Source: Antrodiella citrinella | Taxonomy: Eukaryota; Basidiomycota; Agaricomycetes; Polyporales; Steccherinaceae | Direction: 5' to 3' | DNA length: 64,000 nt | Assembly (NCBI GenBank): GCA_004802725.1 | Contig: SGPM01000078.1 | Location: forward strand, 27,577 to 91,576 | In this document: positions 25,116 through 38,600 of the stretch, one piece after another | How positions within the stretch are numbered: the stretch's first letter is position 1 | Layout: the number at the start of each line of letters is the position of its first letter | The notes under the pieces: generated by a model | Databases searched by the model: none | Told to the model about the DNA's origin: nothing | The model's input: only the letters and a program-made list of their open reading frames with translations | Position numbers and translations under genes: made by a program

Positions 25116-26514
25116 AGTAGACTTGGAAATTTTCTTCCACTACTTTCCCCCCATTCTTCTCATCGTTTGTTGATTACTCCACTCTTGTCAGACCTTCTGT
25201 CATCATAGATTTGTACAAGTGTGTGCTTTGTATCGATAGCTTCATGTCGTTCTACCTCGTTGATTCTCTGATCAGCTTGTTCCACGGGTCAAGCACATCA
25301 TGGCCCTTTCTACAAAATCTGTCGGACGACTAGTCTATAGTACGGCCCACCTGTTTTCTTTACCAAAGACACGGCCCACGGAGAAGCGGAGACTCGTCTA
25401 CGTCCACGGTCCACGGTCAAAGAGACGCTCATACTTAAAACTCGAACACTGGCGTCGCATTGGCGTTCAAGCTCTCCCTTTTGCAACTTTGTACAAATTC
25501 TCGTCGGGAGTGCTACGCCCTCTAATCAGCCCAAAGATTCTGCGTTTTACTTGGGTGTTTTACGACCAGTCATAGAGCCTTTAGCCGGCGTGGATTACTC
25601 CCGGACCAGCGACGTCGCGACGCTCCTCCGCCTCCCGCCTTCTGACTCTTTCCTTCGCCGAAGGGGCAGATCTGCATTCTTGGTGAATATCTCACGAGGA
25701 CGGGCTCTCTCTTGATCGCCAATCGTTGTGCCAGGACCAGGCAGAGCAGGCTCTCGTCGCAATAGAATAATATCAATCCGGCTCCTAAATCCAACCCATC
25801 ACGATCTTCGACGCTCGACTTTCTAGCATGACGTTGCCTGTGACGTGGTGTTCAAATCTTTAATCGCTCGCGAATCACCTACATAAAAGCCGCACACATT
25901 TGAAGCATCATCTCGAGGTCGTGTATTCCTTCGCCCTTCCGCCAGTAACGGCCAGTTCACGATTCCACTGCAAAGTGATTTCGATCATGTCCACGCGCCA
26001 TGGGGGTCTATAGGAGCTCTGCTGTTTCAAGGATACTAGTAACCTCTACCCTCTCCAGGGACGGCTGATCCTTGTTATTACATGCCGTCCACCATGTCAT
26101 GTACGCAGACTCATATCACCCTTATGGACCACGTGTGCGCTATGCACCACTGTATACCCCTGCTGACAATAACTGATACGTCGAATTGGCCCTCAACCTA
26201 TTGGAAGCCTAGGATCGGCCGGACTGACTCTAGAGGACTCCACGAGAATTTTTCTGAGGTGCTCTCGTCTTTCAGCCTTTCGAATCGATTTTCATATTGT
26301 TTGTGGACTTCCTCAACGTGCAACCGGGGCCCAACCTGGCGCTTATTCGCATCTTGTACGCATCATTGCTAATCTCGTCAACTTTCTAAACTCTAGTTCC
26401 TGTACGATGCAGGCTCTTTCATCGCAGGACTTAGAGCTGCCTACCGGGAATACAGCAGCATCAAACCAGTCCTAATAGACTAGATGGACCCGGTCACCAA
26501 CCCTCATATTCTAA
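25116..26514. other. Intergenic, promoter of the MAPKKK gene
   Basis: About 1.4 kb lies between two plus-strand genes. Only short open frames without domains are visible. Confidence 0.5.
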
Positions 26515-29500
26515 ATGCCCTCGCATATCCATCAGCAACCACAGCATCCTGATACTGCTTCCTCCCAATTATCTTCATCACCTCAGACAACGATGACGAG
26601 ACATACACGAATGCTCTATCCCCACCAGAATCATGAAGCGGAGTCAGATGTTGAAGACAAAACGAATCACAGCCGTACTTCCTCGGTCGCGGGATCTAAC
26701 GCCTCCTCATCCACTACACACACATCTCCTCCCAAGTCAGGACCCAAGTTGTATTCACCAGACTCGAAAATCGATTCCAATAACTCGCGCACATACGACC
26801 AGTTCGTCCGACGGTACAGACCCAGGGCTACGGAGGACAATCCTCCGCATGAACCCGTTAACCACCACCACAGTCTCCAGTACCTGCTCGATGGGGCGGA
26901 CAGCGATGAAGAAGGTGCACAGGGGCTATCGAACGATGTAGAAGGGCTGGACCGACGAGACGCACTGATGCCTGACTCTGCGCCGGCTGAACCGCAGACC
27001 ACCCAGGAACGGGAGCGCCTTGAATGGCAGGCGATGCTTGCGTCTGTCCTGGCCGGGGATATCCTAAGAGCGGAGAAAGGGCGCATCGCAGTCGCGTTGA
27101 AATCGTTCAAGGACAGGGAGAGCACTCTGAGTGCCGACCTTTGGCTGGGGATCCAGGCGAAGCTGCACGGGATGACGGAAGCAGTAGAGCGAAAGAGGAT
27201 CGACGAAAGGAGGCTACGTACCGTCGATGCAGCTTGCAAGGAGGTACTGGAATTTTATGTTACTGAACCTTCACCAACATTCGTTGGGACAGCAACAGAT
27301 AATGCTTTGTCGCAAGTAAAGCACGTCCTTCATCGACTGGATATCGCATACTCTCTGTACCCCAGCCTGCGTGCCTTCCATATGGACTACACAGCTGCAT
27401 CCACTATCCAGTTCCAGCGACATTGCGACGCTCTCAACACGTGGTGTACTGTCCTCACGTCTCTACGTCAAAACATCCACCTGCTACGCAAATGGACGGG
27501 CAACGAGAACCTGGATGTTTTGTCCCCTACTGTATTCCCTGCCACGCGTTCGTCTGGGGAGGGTGACGGAGGCACTCCCTTTGTTGAACGTCTGCTTAAG
27601 GAAGAGTCCGTCCAGAGGCATTTCGAGAAGGGCTCAATGACGACCATTCATGCACTCGTCGGCACTACCCGTGCCGCTCATGTGAATCTAGGTTCTGTGT
27701 TCGAATACTTGAATCTGCCGTTGTTTGAAGAAGAGCTGGTCCCCCTCATCACCTTCCTCACCAGCCTTGCTCAAGCAGTACTCCGTGTACAGCTCGCTTA
27801 TGCGCAGAAGTTGCGCAATCCCGATATCCTGATTCTCGATCAGATGATGGAGGACCTCAAGGTCAAGATCGGATTTGCCTGCGCCCTCAAACGACAATAC
27901 GAGGCTTTCTTGATACCAGATCCAGGCGGACACTGGATGTTGCCACCGTGCATCAGCGACGATTACGACAGCGTCATCCTACAGTCTTTGACTTTCTTCT
28001 TCAAACTCGTCTACTGGAAACTCAAAAGCGGACTGAGGAGCATCTACTACAAGGAAACGGACACTATCGAGGCGCAATGGGCTACCTTCAGCGACGTTAG
28101 CTCGAGTGTTCCTGGGGGGCCGTCGCTTGTAGCAGAGGAACTCAGGTACGTGGAGTTTCCTCGTCATTTCTATTGTTATTCAGAACCTAACCAGGATGTC
28201 CAGCTCCCTCACCACAAAACTTATAGGTCACATTACCAACTATTTCGACACTCAGGTCCTTCTACCGTTATTGTCTGCCGAGCAAAAACGGAAGCTTCGT
28301 GATGCGGGTTTACCTGCGCAGGAAACCATGGCCCAGACAGCCTTCGAGGTTCATATGGATTCTACCTCATCGGACAAGCCTATATCCGATGATCAACTAC
28401 TCAACTGGTATGCGAAGATCTTAGAAGGTGTCAAGCACAGGTACAGGAAGCTGCAACGGCTTTCACGGTGAGACGAGCTTACTTGTAACCGTGTCGCTGC
28501 TCGCTGTACTGATACAAGCTTTCAGTGTTCTCAACCGACGATTTAGCAACTCAGCCGAGTATGATATCAAGAACGTGCCTATCGATTACCTCATTTCTGC
28601 CCTCGTGGATGCGGATCACTGTCTTGTCTATACTTCCGTATGGGAGGAGGACGGCACATTCATCATCGTGCACCCAAGTCTGCGCGGGCGACCTGGGACC
28701 ATTCAGCGTATACTCATGGAGGCTTTCCACGTCACGGAAGCCGATGAAGACATGTGGTTGATGGATACCGGAAATTCAGATCCAGACTCAAACGAGGAGG
28801 CGTCCTATGTACTCGTGCTCTCTCAAACGAGCCAGTTCGTCTGGAATGGTCCTGTGCTCATGCTCGACATTCCCAAGTTCGACCTCAAACTGTCGGAGAA
28901 CCGTATCCGTCTCATCGCGGATGGCCCACTTCATCGTCTCACTTTGGCTAAGACACATTTCACAGAATCTCTCCTAGCTTGTCCTCTCTTCGATGAACAG
29001 ATCCCTTGCCCATGTCTTGTTGAATCACGAGCCCATCTACCCTTCGTGAACCACGAATTGAAGAAGATGAATCGAGCAACAGCTCACCTGGCGGAATCCG
29101 TCATCAATTCGGTTCTTCATGTCCGGGACGCGCTGCGGCAGACCAAAGGCTATCAAGAACTCCTCCAGAACTGGTTTCGATTCGCTTCGGAACACGGGAA
29201 GCACTCGCAGAAGCACATGAATTCCAGTTCACTTGATAGGTTTGGCCGATTGCTCCTCAGGCTGGACATTTCCTGGGTGACATTCATTTGCGACGACTGT
29301 GCTCCCAACGAACATCAAACATTTCGATGGGCCGTTGCTGCATTGGAGTTCACCTTGCATCGAACTCAAGCAAGTAACGTCTATACAGTCTCAAACAACC
29401 AATTCAATATGCTCCGACAGAAAGTCGCGACTTGCATGACTCTAATCACGAGTCAGTTCGATCTGCTGGAAGGAGGCCATGCGATGTCGGAAACCAAGCG

Positions 29501-30972
29501 AGGAAAGAAACGGCGGGAGGAGATCCTACGACAGATTGTCCCAGCTGTAGTCCAGGTCGAGGCGCTTCTTGAAGAAGATACGGGTCCGAGCTTCACAGAC
29601 CCTGCTGTCCGGGTCTTCTGGAACCGAACACGCCAAGCTGTTCGGGAATTAGAGATTCTACGTGCTCGCGTTGGTACCGAGCAAAACACAGTTGGAAAAG
29701 TACTGGACGAAGAACGCTTAGTCGACCGGTCTTTGCTATTGCTCGCAGGATCCAGAGCGAACATAACCATTCGCTGGCAGCAAGGACGCTTTATTGGAGC
29801 AGGCTCCTTTGGTTCAGTATACCTGGCGGTCAATCTCGACTCTGGGTCACTCATGGCTGCCAAAGAGATCAAATTCCAGGCGCTGACAGGGCTGTCCAGC
29901 ATATATACGCAAATCAAGGAGGAACTAGCCGTCATGGAACTGCTGCATCACCCCAATGTGGTCGAATTTTACGGGATTGAAGTTCATCGGGACAAGGTGT
30001 TCATCTTCGAGGAATATTGCCAATGTGGTAGCCTGGCGTCTCTCCTCGAGACTGGTCGCATCGAGGACGAGAACATTACCCAGGTCTATACCATGCAACT
30101 CTTAGAGGGTCTTGTATACCTTCACTCCGAAGGCGTATTACACCGTGACATCAAGCCTAGTAGCGAGTGTTATTCCCGCTACTTCTCCATGATTGTGTGC
30201 TCATCTCACTCGTGTTGAATGACATAGATGTTTTACTCGACCATATGGGAGTCATCAAATACGCTGATTTTGGCGCAGCGAAGATAATAGCGAGGAACCG
30301 TTCCTCGATTCAACGGCTGGGTGGCGAACCTGATGATACAAAGGGGCTCAACGGAGGAGGCAGCAGTCTTACCGGAACGCCAATGTATATGTCACCAGAG
30401 ATGATCAAAAACGCGGGAGTGGGGCGCATGGGCGCCATGGACATCTGGTCTGTGGGATGTGTTGTGCTGGAATGTGCAACGGGACGTAAGCCGTGGAGCA
30501 ACATCGACAACGAATGGTGAGCGTGAAGTGCCATAAGTATTGGGGCACTGAAATGTTTATACAACTTCGTTACAGGGCCGTCATGTTCCGTATAGGTGGG
30601 GCTACGCAGCACCCGCCGTTACCGGAGCCAAGTCAGCTTAGCGAAACGGGCATCGACTTCATCAGACAATGTCTCATTGTTGACCCTATTCTTCGGCCCA
30701 CTGCGACGGAGCTCATGGACCACCCTTGGATGCTGGACTTCGCAGAAACCCTTCGAGGCTATGAGGAAGCAGAGCTCATCAGTCCGCCTGTGAACATGGC
30801 AGAACCAGAAGCACTGTTGTGGCTCGCCACGCAAGGGAAGGAAATCGAACATATCGTGTCCACTTCTCCAAGTCTCTCTCCCACTTTGACGTCGACCTCG
30901 TCACCAAAGGCCAGTCAGATCCCGACGGAAAGCCGCCTCCGTACAGACTTCTTCAGTCTAGAGTCATCTTGA
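26515..30972 (+). CDS. Ssk2/Ssk22/Wis4-type MAP kinase kinase kinase
   Basis: This kinase heads the high-osmolarity (Hog1/Sty1) stress cascade, phosphorylating a Pbs2/Wis1-type MAPKK in the cytosol. Exons 26515-28145, 28195-28467, 28526-30159, 30228-30516 and 30576-30972 sum to 4,224 bases, exactly 1,408 codons. The N-terminal ~250 residues are low-complexity. A long helical regulatory region follows, including NYFDTQVLLPLLSAEQKRKL. The kinase domain starts near residue 1,050: FIGAGSFGSVYLA, AAKEIKF (VAIK lysine), HHPNVVEFYGIEVH, LHRDIKP, ADFGAAK, TGTPMYMSPEMI and MDIWSVGCVVLE, ending at RPTATELMDHPWM. The DFGAAK string and GIEVH segment are typical of the Ssk2 group. One oddity: splicing at 30159/30228 gives HRDIKPNVLLD, one residue short of the usual HRDIKPxNxLLD. 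The ATG gives a plausible start; an upstream exon cannot be excluded. Confidence 0.9.
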
Positions 30973-33413
30973 TTCTCATGCTTTTGTTTCAATGTTTCAA
31001 TATATCCTACAGTACTAGAGTTGCTAATTGTAAAAAAAAAGGTAGTCATTCTATGATATAACTATGTACGGCATGTAGGTTACGACGAGACACGATATTT
31101 CGCTAATTAGATTGCGTACCCCAAGTTTGCTTCGTCATATGTAGATATGAGTTCGCCCTTTACCTTCACTGGTATCTCGAACATCGTCAGAACGATTAAC
31201 AGGCTATGAGATTCAAATTTAGAAGCGTCGACTGCAAGAGCATAACTGGTAAGTACTTGGTACACTGTGATTCAATACGGCAGGTCATACCTTGGATTCC
31301 AACCACATGATAGGAATTCTCCCAATGTCGGCAAGGAAATGGTGAGCATCCAGGACGAGATCCCATGATAAAAACTGGATCCAGTGTCGAACCTCCTCTT
31401 CCCTGAGAAGTTCGAAGTTCAGAGTGTTCATGAACCCCAGTGCAACGTCTGGAGCAACTAATCGTCGAATGACAAGCATGGACCCATGTCTCACCGTACA
31501 TATGGATGACCAGTGAGTACTCCCTGGAGTCGCTGTATGATCTGTGAATTTGATAGATGATACCAACCACGCGGTGATTCCGAGGGCATCAGTGAAATAC
31601 GGGCAAGAGCACGTGCAACGTGTTTTGAGAGGGGGTGTGTAGACGGATGTGGTCCATCAGCAAAGGGGGTTTTATCTTGAGCGATCCGACTATTCGCCGG
31701 CCGGGGCGGGATTGTACTGGTTTACAAGGCGTTGTAAGCGCCTGCTCGTTCTTTCATCGGCCTTGCGTTCTCTTGTCGGTATTTCTGCGCTCGCCTACCT
31801 ATTGTCCCTCTTCAATCACAACCGTCGTTTTGCTGAACAATTAAGATCATACGACCCAGCCCTAAACTGCACACAGACCCATCAAATACCCTTAAAACCC
31901 TCGGATTCTTTCTCTCGCAAGCCGCACCTCACTGGCACCTGTGTCTCTGTGACTCCGGACTCTCCTGGGACTCCCGAGTCCCCAACGTGCGGTCTCTCTT
32001 AGCTGATATCTACAGCTTGGAGATACTGCAGCTATTCCAGTTGAATCCCCTTCTATTTTTGTTCTTGTTCCACTTTTCTTCGAGCTCAGGTTCGTTGTGC
32101 TGCAACAGTGACCGCTGCAGCGTGCCGGTTCCCTTGCATCTCAATCTACAATGCATCCCATATGTGACAATATGTCATTCCAGTAGTGGTATTGATCAAA
32201 TTGTAAAGCATCCTACATCCTAGCATACTTAAATGTGAAACATTTTTCTTTCAAAGTCCCATTGACTATGATCACTTAGCTGTACTTCATATGATACGCA
32301 AGTCACACGCAAACAATAGACCTATCGAAGAATACAGCGAGCAGCATGGCTGCTTGAATTGTTGTGAAAGGTTTGAAAAATGTATATAATGACTTGTAAA
32401 GTAATATAAAGCAACTGCAAGAATAGTAAGCCTTGGCAATTCCCGTCGGGCTGGTCACCGTCGCCAATGCTTATGAAAGAGCAAGTGTGGGCGGTACGGG
32501 CTTACCAGGGTGTACCAACTTTTCGGCGCCTTATGCGCCGGAGGCTTCGTACAAGGCCTTGCAAACCCGTACAAGCTCGTCCCCAAAGTGCTGATGTATG
32601 GCCGTTGTGTCTAAAGGGTTGTGCCAAAAGGCAAGGTTGATAGTAAAACAAGCATGGACAGAGCATCATGGTGATATGTTATCGACAAGGCCAGGAAAAG
32701 TCGGTGCGGTCAGGGCTTGTGGGCAACTGTTTGCCACACTACCCGCAGCCCATCGCTCAAATCCGGAGGCTGTTGACCGCTGTTGATGGCTGTCCAAAGG
32801 GTAACTTATGTAAATGAATTCTAATTTGTGGATCATTGATCTTAGCCGGCGGGGAGGTATGTATGTTTAGCTCTCGTGCCGACTCTCATCGCACTTTCCT
32901 CGCTTGGGAGGGATATGTTTAGCTCTGCTTACCGCGGCATCTCTGGATCTCGTCAGACGACTTGATGTTTTTCACGTAACTCGAGGGCTCGAGGGATCTG
33001 CATCTATCCGCATCTGCAGACAGGATAAACTGTATCTCAACTGAATCTCCCGGTGCCATTATTTCATCGTTCAGCGTACAGAGCAGCCTAGGAGTAAGTT
33101 TGACTGTTTTGGCGAGAGGGAAAGAACTTAATTGAAGGTCCGTAAGACGAAAAAGAAAAGAAAAAGCAGTAAGAGGAATAAACAGATAGAAAACAGAAGG
33201 AAAGAAATAATTTGGATGTCCTAGGTAGTGGTCAAAACGAAGAATTCGCAGCTCCCTCGTGTCACTGTACGTGCGTGTATCTGAGAGAAAGGCAACGACG
33301 AAGGACACGATCAAACGACGCGGCACGCTGACCTTGGAACGTCTTCCCTCCTACACGCCAGGTGAATGGAAGGTCCCAAAGCCTCGCGTACGTCACCCCA
33401 CCACGCGCGTGCG
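30973..33413. other. Long intergenic region, partly AT-rich
   Basis: This lies downstream of both the MAPKKK and the MADS gene, which converge. The part around 32.2-32.45 kb is AT-rich. One protein-like minus-strand segment at 31285-31566 is listed separately. Otherwise I see no supported gene. Confidence 0.45.
31285..31566 (-). pseudogene. Possible gene fragment, unrecognised
   Basis: A minus-strand frame of 93 codons has protein-like composition, with the segment RRLVAPDVALGFMNTLNFEL followed by WIQFLSWDLVLDAHHFLADI. A gtatga donor sits right after WLESK, near 31.29 kb. The same frame extends upstream without a stop (YFTDALGITAWL). No domain is recognised and no start or end exon could be linked, so it may be a small gene or a relic. 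Confidence is low. Confidence 0.3.
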
Positions 33414-35638
33414 TTAGCTCAACTCGTCCGCCGAGTGTTCGCTCCCCCCAGACTTCCCGCCCCCGCCAACACCGTTCACACTCGCCGCCAACCCACCGCC
33501 CGCATGGCTCCCTGTACTCGACCCCTCGCCTTCATCGAACTCGCTTCCAGGCCCCCCGCCGTCATCCTCCCTCGACCTCTTCCGCCGCATCGTCGGAGAT
33601 CCGCCACTCCCTTCGCTTGGTGACACCGGTGGTGGAATAGCGTAGGACCGTGTACTTGATACGCTGTTGGACGCGGGGCGGTTGTGATGTGGTTGCGGTG
33701 GGTGTTGTTGCTGCTGATGCTGCTGTTGCTGGTGCGACGAGGGGAGTGTGGTGGGCGTGTTCGGGGATGACGGTTGTTGCGGGTTTCCCTGCTGCGACGA
33801 ACCAGACAGGAAGTCCAGCCAATTGTTCACAGAGATCGTGTCGTTGCCCGGCTGAGAGGACGGACCTGTACGAAAAATAAGGTTTGCAACATGTGAGACG
33901 GGTGTGAACGGAAAGGAAAGACCGAGTACGGCCGTGAAGGCAAAAGAAGCATAGAAGATCGGACAAGAAGAGTGATGACATGACACGTGACGTACCGCCA
34001 TCGTGTCTAGACTGCTGTTGCGCGTGCACAGGCCAGTCAAACGACGGGAAATTCTGCGACTGCGAATGGTGTCCCGTATGTTCCGCCGGATTCATCAGCT
34101 CCACAAACATGTTACTCGCCGACACAGGTCCGCCGGGCGCCGACTGCCTCCCGTGCGATGAGAACAGGCTCTGCGGCTGCTGTTGGTGGTGTCCGACCTG
34201 CGTGTACGGTGTCGGTGAGTGCTGTGGGAACGTCACGCTGCGCAGCGTAGGAGGCACCTGGTGACGGGGAAAGTCAAACGGCGTCTGTGGACTTGTCATG
34301 AAAGAGGGCGAGTTTTGCTGTTGCGCGTGATGATGAGAACTCATCACGTTGCTGCCATGCTGTGGATAGAGCCCTGCCAGTGACGGATGGGTGTTGGCTT
34401 GAGGATGAGGCAGGGAAGACGACACGGGGCCTCCCAAGTGTCCTGAGCCAGAGTAGCTAATGTCGACATCTAGTCGGTATGGGTACGATGAGCCAGTCGA
34501 GCTCGGGGTCAGGCCTGCTGGAGCAGAGTGCGCGCTTTGCAAGTGGTCCGGCGACTGCTCTATCGGTGCCAAGCGAGGCCGTTTGTTGTTGATGGGAATG
34601 GACCTCACGGCATTTGCGCCTGCGTTATGCCTCTCGCCTGATATGGCATGTCCGGTGGGTGAACCGTGGCTGCCTCCGCTGTGAGGCGATCCTCTTGCGT
34701 TGTGAACGGGGTAATCCATCTATCAATCCGGTATCAGCACCGGACGTGAGACGTGTGTGTACACACGGGTGGGGAGGACGGGAAGGAGCTGGATGTAGAG
34801 CATGCCTTACTCACCTCAAGGTTGAGGGACATGTCCGCCTGCACCCCTGGACGCTTCTGCATGTTGTTCACGACTTCCGACTTGGACTTACTCCTGCCGT
34901 TGGGCTTCGGCCGAGCACCTTCGTCTTCGTCACCATCGTCATCATCGTCTACGGCCTCCTCTGCCTTGTTGTTGGAAAAGTCCGCCGGTGTGCGAGTGTC
35001 TTTCTCGCCATCGAACTACAAGTACAGTCAGCATTAGGTGAAAGACGGGTAGCAACGATCAGACACGTACCCGGACGTGACGTTGAACAATGTTGTGCAC
35101 GTCTGTCGAGCAGTACTGGTAGAGCTTGACATGGTGTCCTGGTCGTTCCTCTGCACCGAGCACGCCGTTGACGACGACGACGAGCAAGGGAGTCCAAAAA
35201 TAGAACGCGACGAGTGAGTAGGTTATTCTGAGCGCGGGCGCTTGGATGAGTACGCACCAAAAATGATGACAGCGACGTCAACAGAGCAAAGAACACCGAG
35301 CTCGTACGCCTTTTTGAAGAGCCCGTTCTTTCTCTGGAGATGTTGATGAGGATGGCGGCGAGCGCGGGCAAAGGCGAAGGTCAGGACGATGCCAAGAGAA
35401 TGGGTGTAAAAATAGAGACTGACCTTCAAAAAAGTGACAGAACGATTGCGTTCGTGCTATGAATGGCCAAGGTCGAGCGTAAGTTAAGCGAGCAGGCTAT
35501 ATCGAACACAGCAGAATGAAAAAGACGGAGGAAGGGTAAACTTGGAACTGGCACTGGAGCACCGTCGGGGCAGTCTATTCTAAATTGCGTGGGTGTACGC
35601 ACCGTGATGGGCTGAATCTCGATTTTGCGTCGACCCAT
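33414..35638 (-). CDS. MADS-box transcription factor, Rlm1/MEF2 type
   Basis: This is a nuclear DNA-binding regulator. In yeasts the Rlm1 group is activated by the cell-wall-integrity MAP kinase. The ATG is at 35636-35638 and the TAA at 33414-33416. Exon 1 gives [12 protein letters not shown]. The next exons give [11 protein letters not shown], then [19 protein letters not shown] and VAVIIF, completing a MEF2-type MADS box. A MEF2-like extension ([20 protein letters not shown]) follows, then an acidic patch of Asp and Glu and a basic [13 protein letters not shown] stretch. The long C-terminal part is rich in Gln, His, Pro and Ser, including runs of Gln at about 33.7 kb, like an activation region. 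Introns within the MADS box lie at about 35.58 and 35.4 kb. No docking site for a kinase could be assigned with confidence. Confidence 0.88.
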
Positions 35639-38600
35639 TGTGGATGTAGCGAGGTGTTGAGTGGGGGAAAGAAGAGGAGGAAGGGAACGGGATGGTGACA
35701 GTTAAGAGGCAAGAGGGAGAGGGACCGGGGTCGAAACGAAGGTGAAGTGCTATCTCATACTGTTGCGGCGACTGGGACTGTTTGTTGGAACTGACTGGAA
35801 CCGGAGCCCCTTGTTCGCGGACCAGGGGGGATTGCAGCCTTTGATCACGGCTTTCGGTGGGACCCTTGCACATCTCTCCAATCATTCACGTAAATTGCTT
35901 CCGTTTCTCCGCAGCAACATACCGTCGTATTCTTGTTTGTTTGTCGCATTCATACCGACCATCCTTCCACACCGTCTCTGCTGACCCCGCCCGTTCTCAC
36001 CGTCTGTGTTCACCCGGTCCAATGCGAGATCGTCTTTTGTCTTGCTGCGCACTCCCCGGCAGTCGCAGTCGGGCTTCGGCTTTGCGGCACGTGTCACTCC
36101 ATCCCGCGGCTTCACTTTGCCGGCATGATCGGTGCCCGCCATCTACTCCCGCCGATCTCGGCACCCGCACCCACTCCTCCACATCTCTCTACCTCCTCGT
36201 ACGCAACTCATACGTGCATTCCTCCAAAATACCGAACTGACCTCCCAGTTCGACTCCTCTTGTCTCGCACGAAAATCCTCTCATTTTTTCAGGTATTCCT
36301 CCTATTCTCGCAAGGTACATCCGGCCTTGCATCGCATAGTAAATCCTGAAACTCAACCTCCATCCTTGCTGCCAACTCCAAGCTCCAAGGCTAACGGGCG
36401 GAATACTCGCCCCCTCACAGGCACCCCATCCGGGGTGCAGCTCCGTCGTACCAGACGCTCTCGATCCAGTATGGCAGTTGAACCAGGGTCTAGCGGGATC
36501 TTCATATTCTCCCATGCCTGCTCCCCCAATCCACAACCAATACCTCAGGGAACGGGTCCAAAATCCACGTACGTTCATGCTACACCAACCACACCGCGCG
36601 CCGTACTCGAGAACTTCATTCATACATTTCGCAGTTCTCTCACAAAACGTCTTGCGCTACAGCTCTCTGGCGCACACGGGACACGTACGATGTCACGCGT
36701 TCAGCCCGCTCCCAGTCATTCCAACTCTTCTGGAAAGCGTCCAGGCAGCTGTCGCATCGAAGTCATCTCGGTTCGGTGAGTTTCAAACCGCTATCCATCC
36801 CGGAATCTGTCCTTCGCTGGTCGTTCATCTGATACGAACACCGTCCAGAACATCCTCGCAGCATTGCAGATGGCACCAAACAGCCACATCTATCCAGCGC
36901 AGGTTGTTGGATGCCAGCTCAGGCTCACGGGCTCTCACAGCAAGCGCTCCTCCCACCGCATCTCATACTTCCAACCCTCGTGATATGTTCGAACGACTAC
37001 CACCGCCCCGGTGCTGCACGATCAGGCACTGGCCACGCTCGTTCTATCGTTCTCGTTCGTGCGTTCTCAGGCGAACCGCCAGGAGGATCACCTTCACTGG
37101 GACTCGGCTCCCCGCCTATCCGTGTGTACGCTCTCACAGTTCTCATGCCTCAGATCTCCTACTGGCTGGACTGTCCTCGTATCCTTCTCTGGCGTTTTCA
37201 AACTCTCTTGGCGTGCAGGGCGTCGTCATAGCTGTCGTATGAAGGTCTCACGGAGTGTCTGCCCAGTATCCATAGCCCTGGTCTTGGCTTGCCTCCTGGT
37301 TTTCGCCGTCGTCGGATACTCCCACCGCATTTACCGCGCGAATTGTGTTCTGGCGGCCTGCATGCGTGCTGGTCAGTCTTCGAACTCGAACTGGATGTCT
37401 CTGCTCTGCCGGTGTGTGTTTCAGGCCCAGGGCGGCTCGAGTGAGGACGTGCATCTGCATCTGATCGATGCTGCAATTCTGCGATCCGGACAGGCTGCTG
37501 AGAAGATGTGGAGATGGTGTGTTATGCTTCTTGTTGGGTTGTGCGGGGCCGATGCTTCTGAAGCACTGCAGCCGGAGTGGTACGACTTGGATTTGCGTTC
37601 GTCTTGACTCGCGCTTTGGTATCTGGGCGACACAGCTCTTCTTCATGTGCGGCGCATTCGAATATACTTTGGCTGTACCTACGACCACATAATCCATTCG
37701 CTTCTCGAGTGTCACGATCTACTTCGTTCTGACCGCTTCGGATTCCGTGGTTGGACGACCGTGACCAGCTCTTCGCACACGACGCAGAATACTTTGACCA
37801 CTCTTCCTCACGGAAAATATCACGATAATCCTATTGACTGCTGTGAGTGACTACCGTCTCCTCCGACTCGGATTAACAACTGGGCTCGTTCGAACGTTCA
37901 CCGATGCGATCTGTCTTCTACGTCGCCGTAGCCCAGATCATCTTCATTTTATTTACCGAAATCACCTCCCGCAGCCCTCCTCTGTCCCAACTCAACACAC
38001 AAAATTCAATCCCACCTCTTCACAGTCTAAGTGTCAGCACCTGTCAGCCATCCCGCTCACTTGGTCACCGACCAGGCGATCGAGTACATTGTCGGTGGAG
38101 TGCACGATGACCTCGCATGAGTGAGCGGCGGACGGCGGCGGCCGCTCCGAGCCCGATTCCGCGTACTCATCCGAGACCAGTCACCAACGGTACCTAGGTC
38201 CCGCGGACAGGTAAGGCCACGATCACCCCCAATCTAAACGCGATCGAGTGGTGCGGGAGCATATCCGCTGTGCCGCGTGCGTTGGGTAATTGGGATGTTT
38301 GGATACATACGATGTATGTCATTGTGCGTAGGATGTTGGGTTTGACAATGAAAGACGTTCCTAGTGCTTTGAGAGTTCACCGTGAACGAGCAGGGTAATT
38401 CTTGTGAGTGTGGCGAGGAGCGTACTTCCAGGACTCTGAGAGAGACCCGCCTAAAAACCAAAAATCATTCCTTGTACGATTCTTTCCTGGGCGACACGAA
38501 GTCGTGTGCCCAAATGTGTATTGTTCATCCTCGGGAACCTGCCTAGCCCGCCATCCATTCTTCCGACTCCTCGCTTCGTGGCGCTCTGAGACTCCAGCGC

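Noticed and set aside
33362..33640. Plus-strand frame of 92 codons
   Set aside because: It lies opposite the C-terminal exon of the MADS gene and is its shadow.
36132..37607. Three overlapping plus-strand frames as separate genes
   Set aside because: They overlap each other in different frames, and the openness follows from CT-rich composition.
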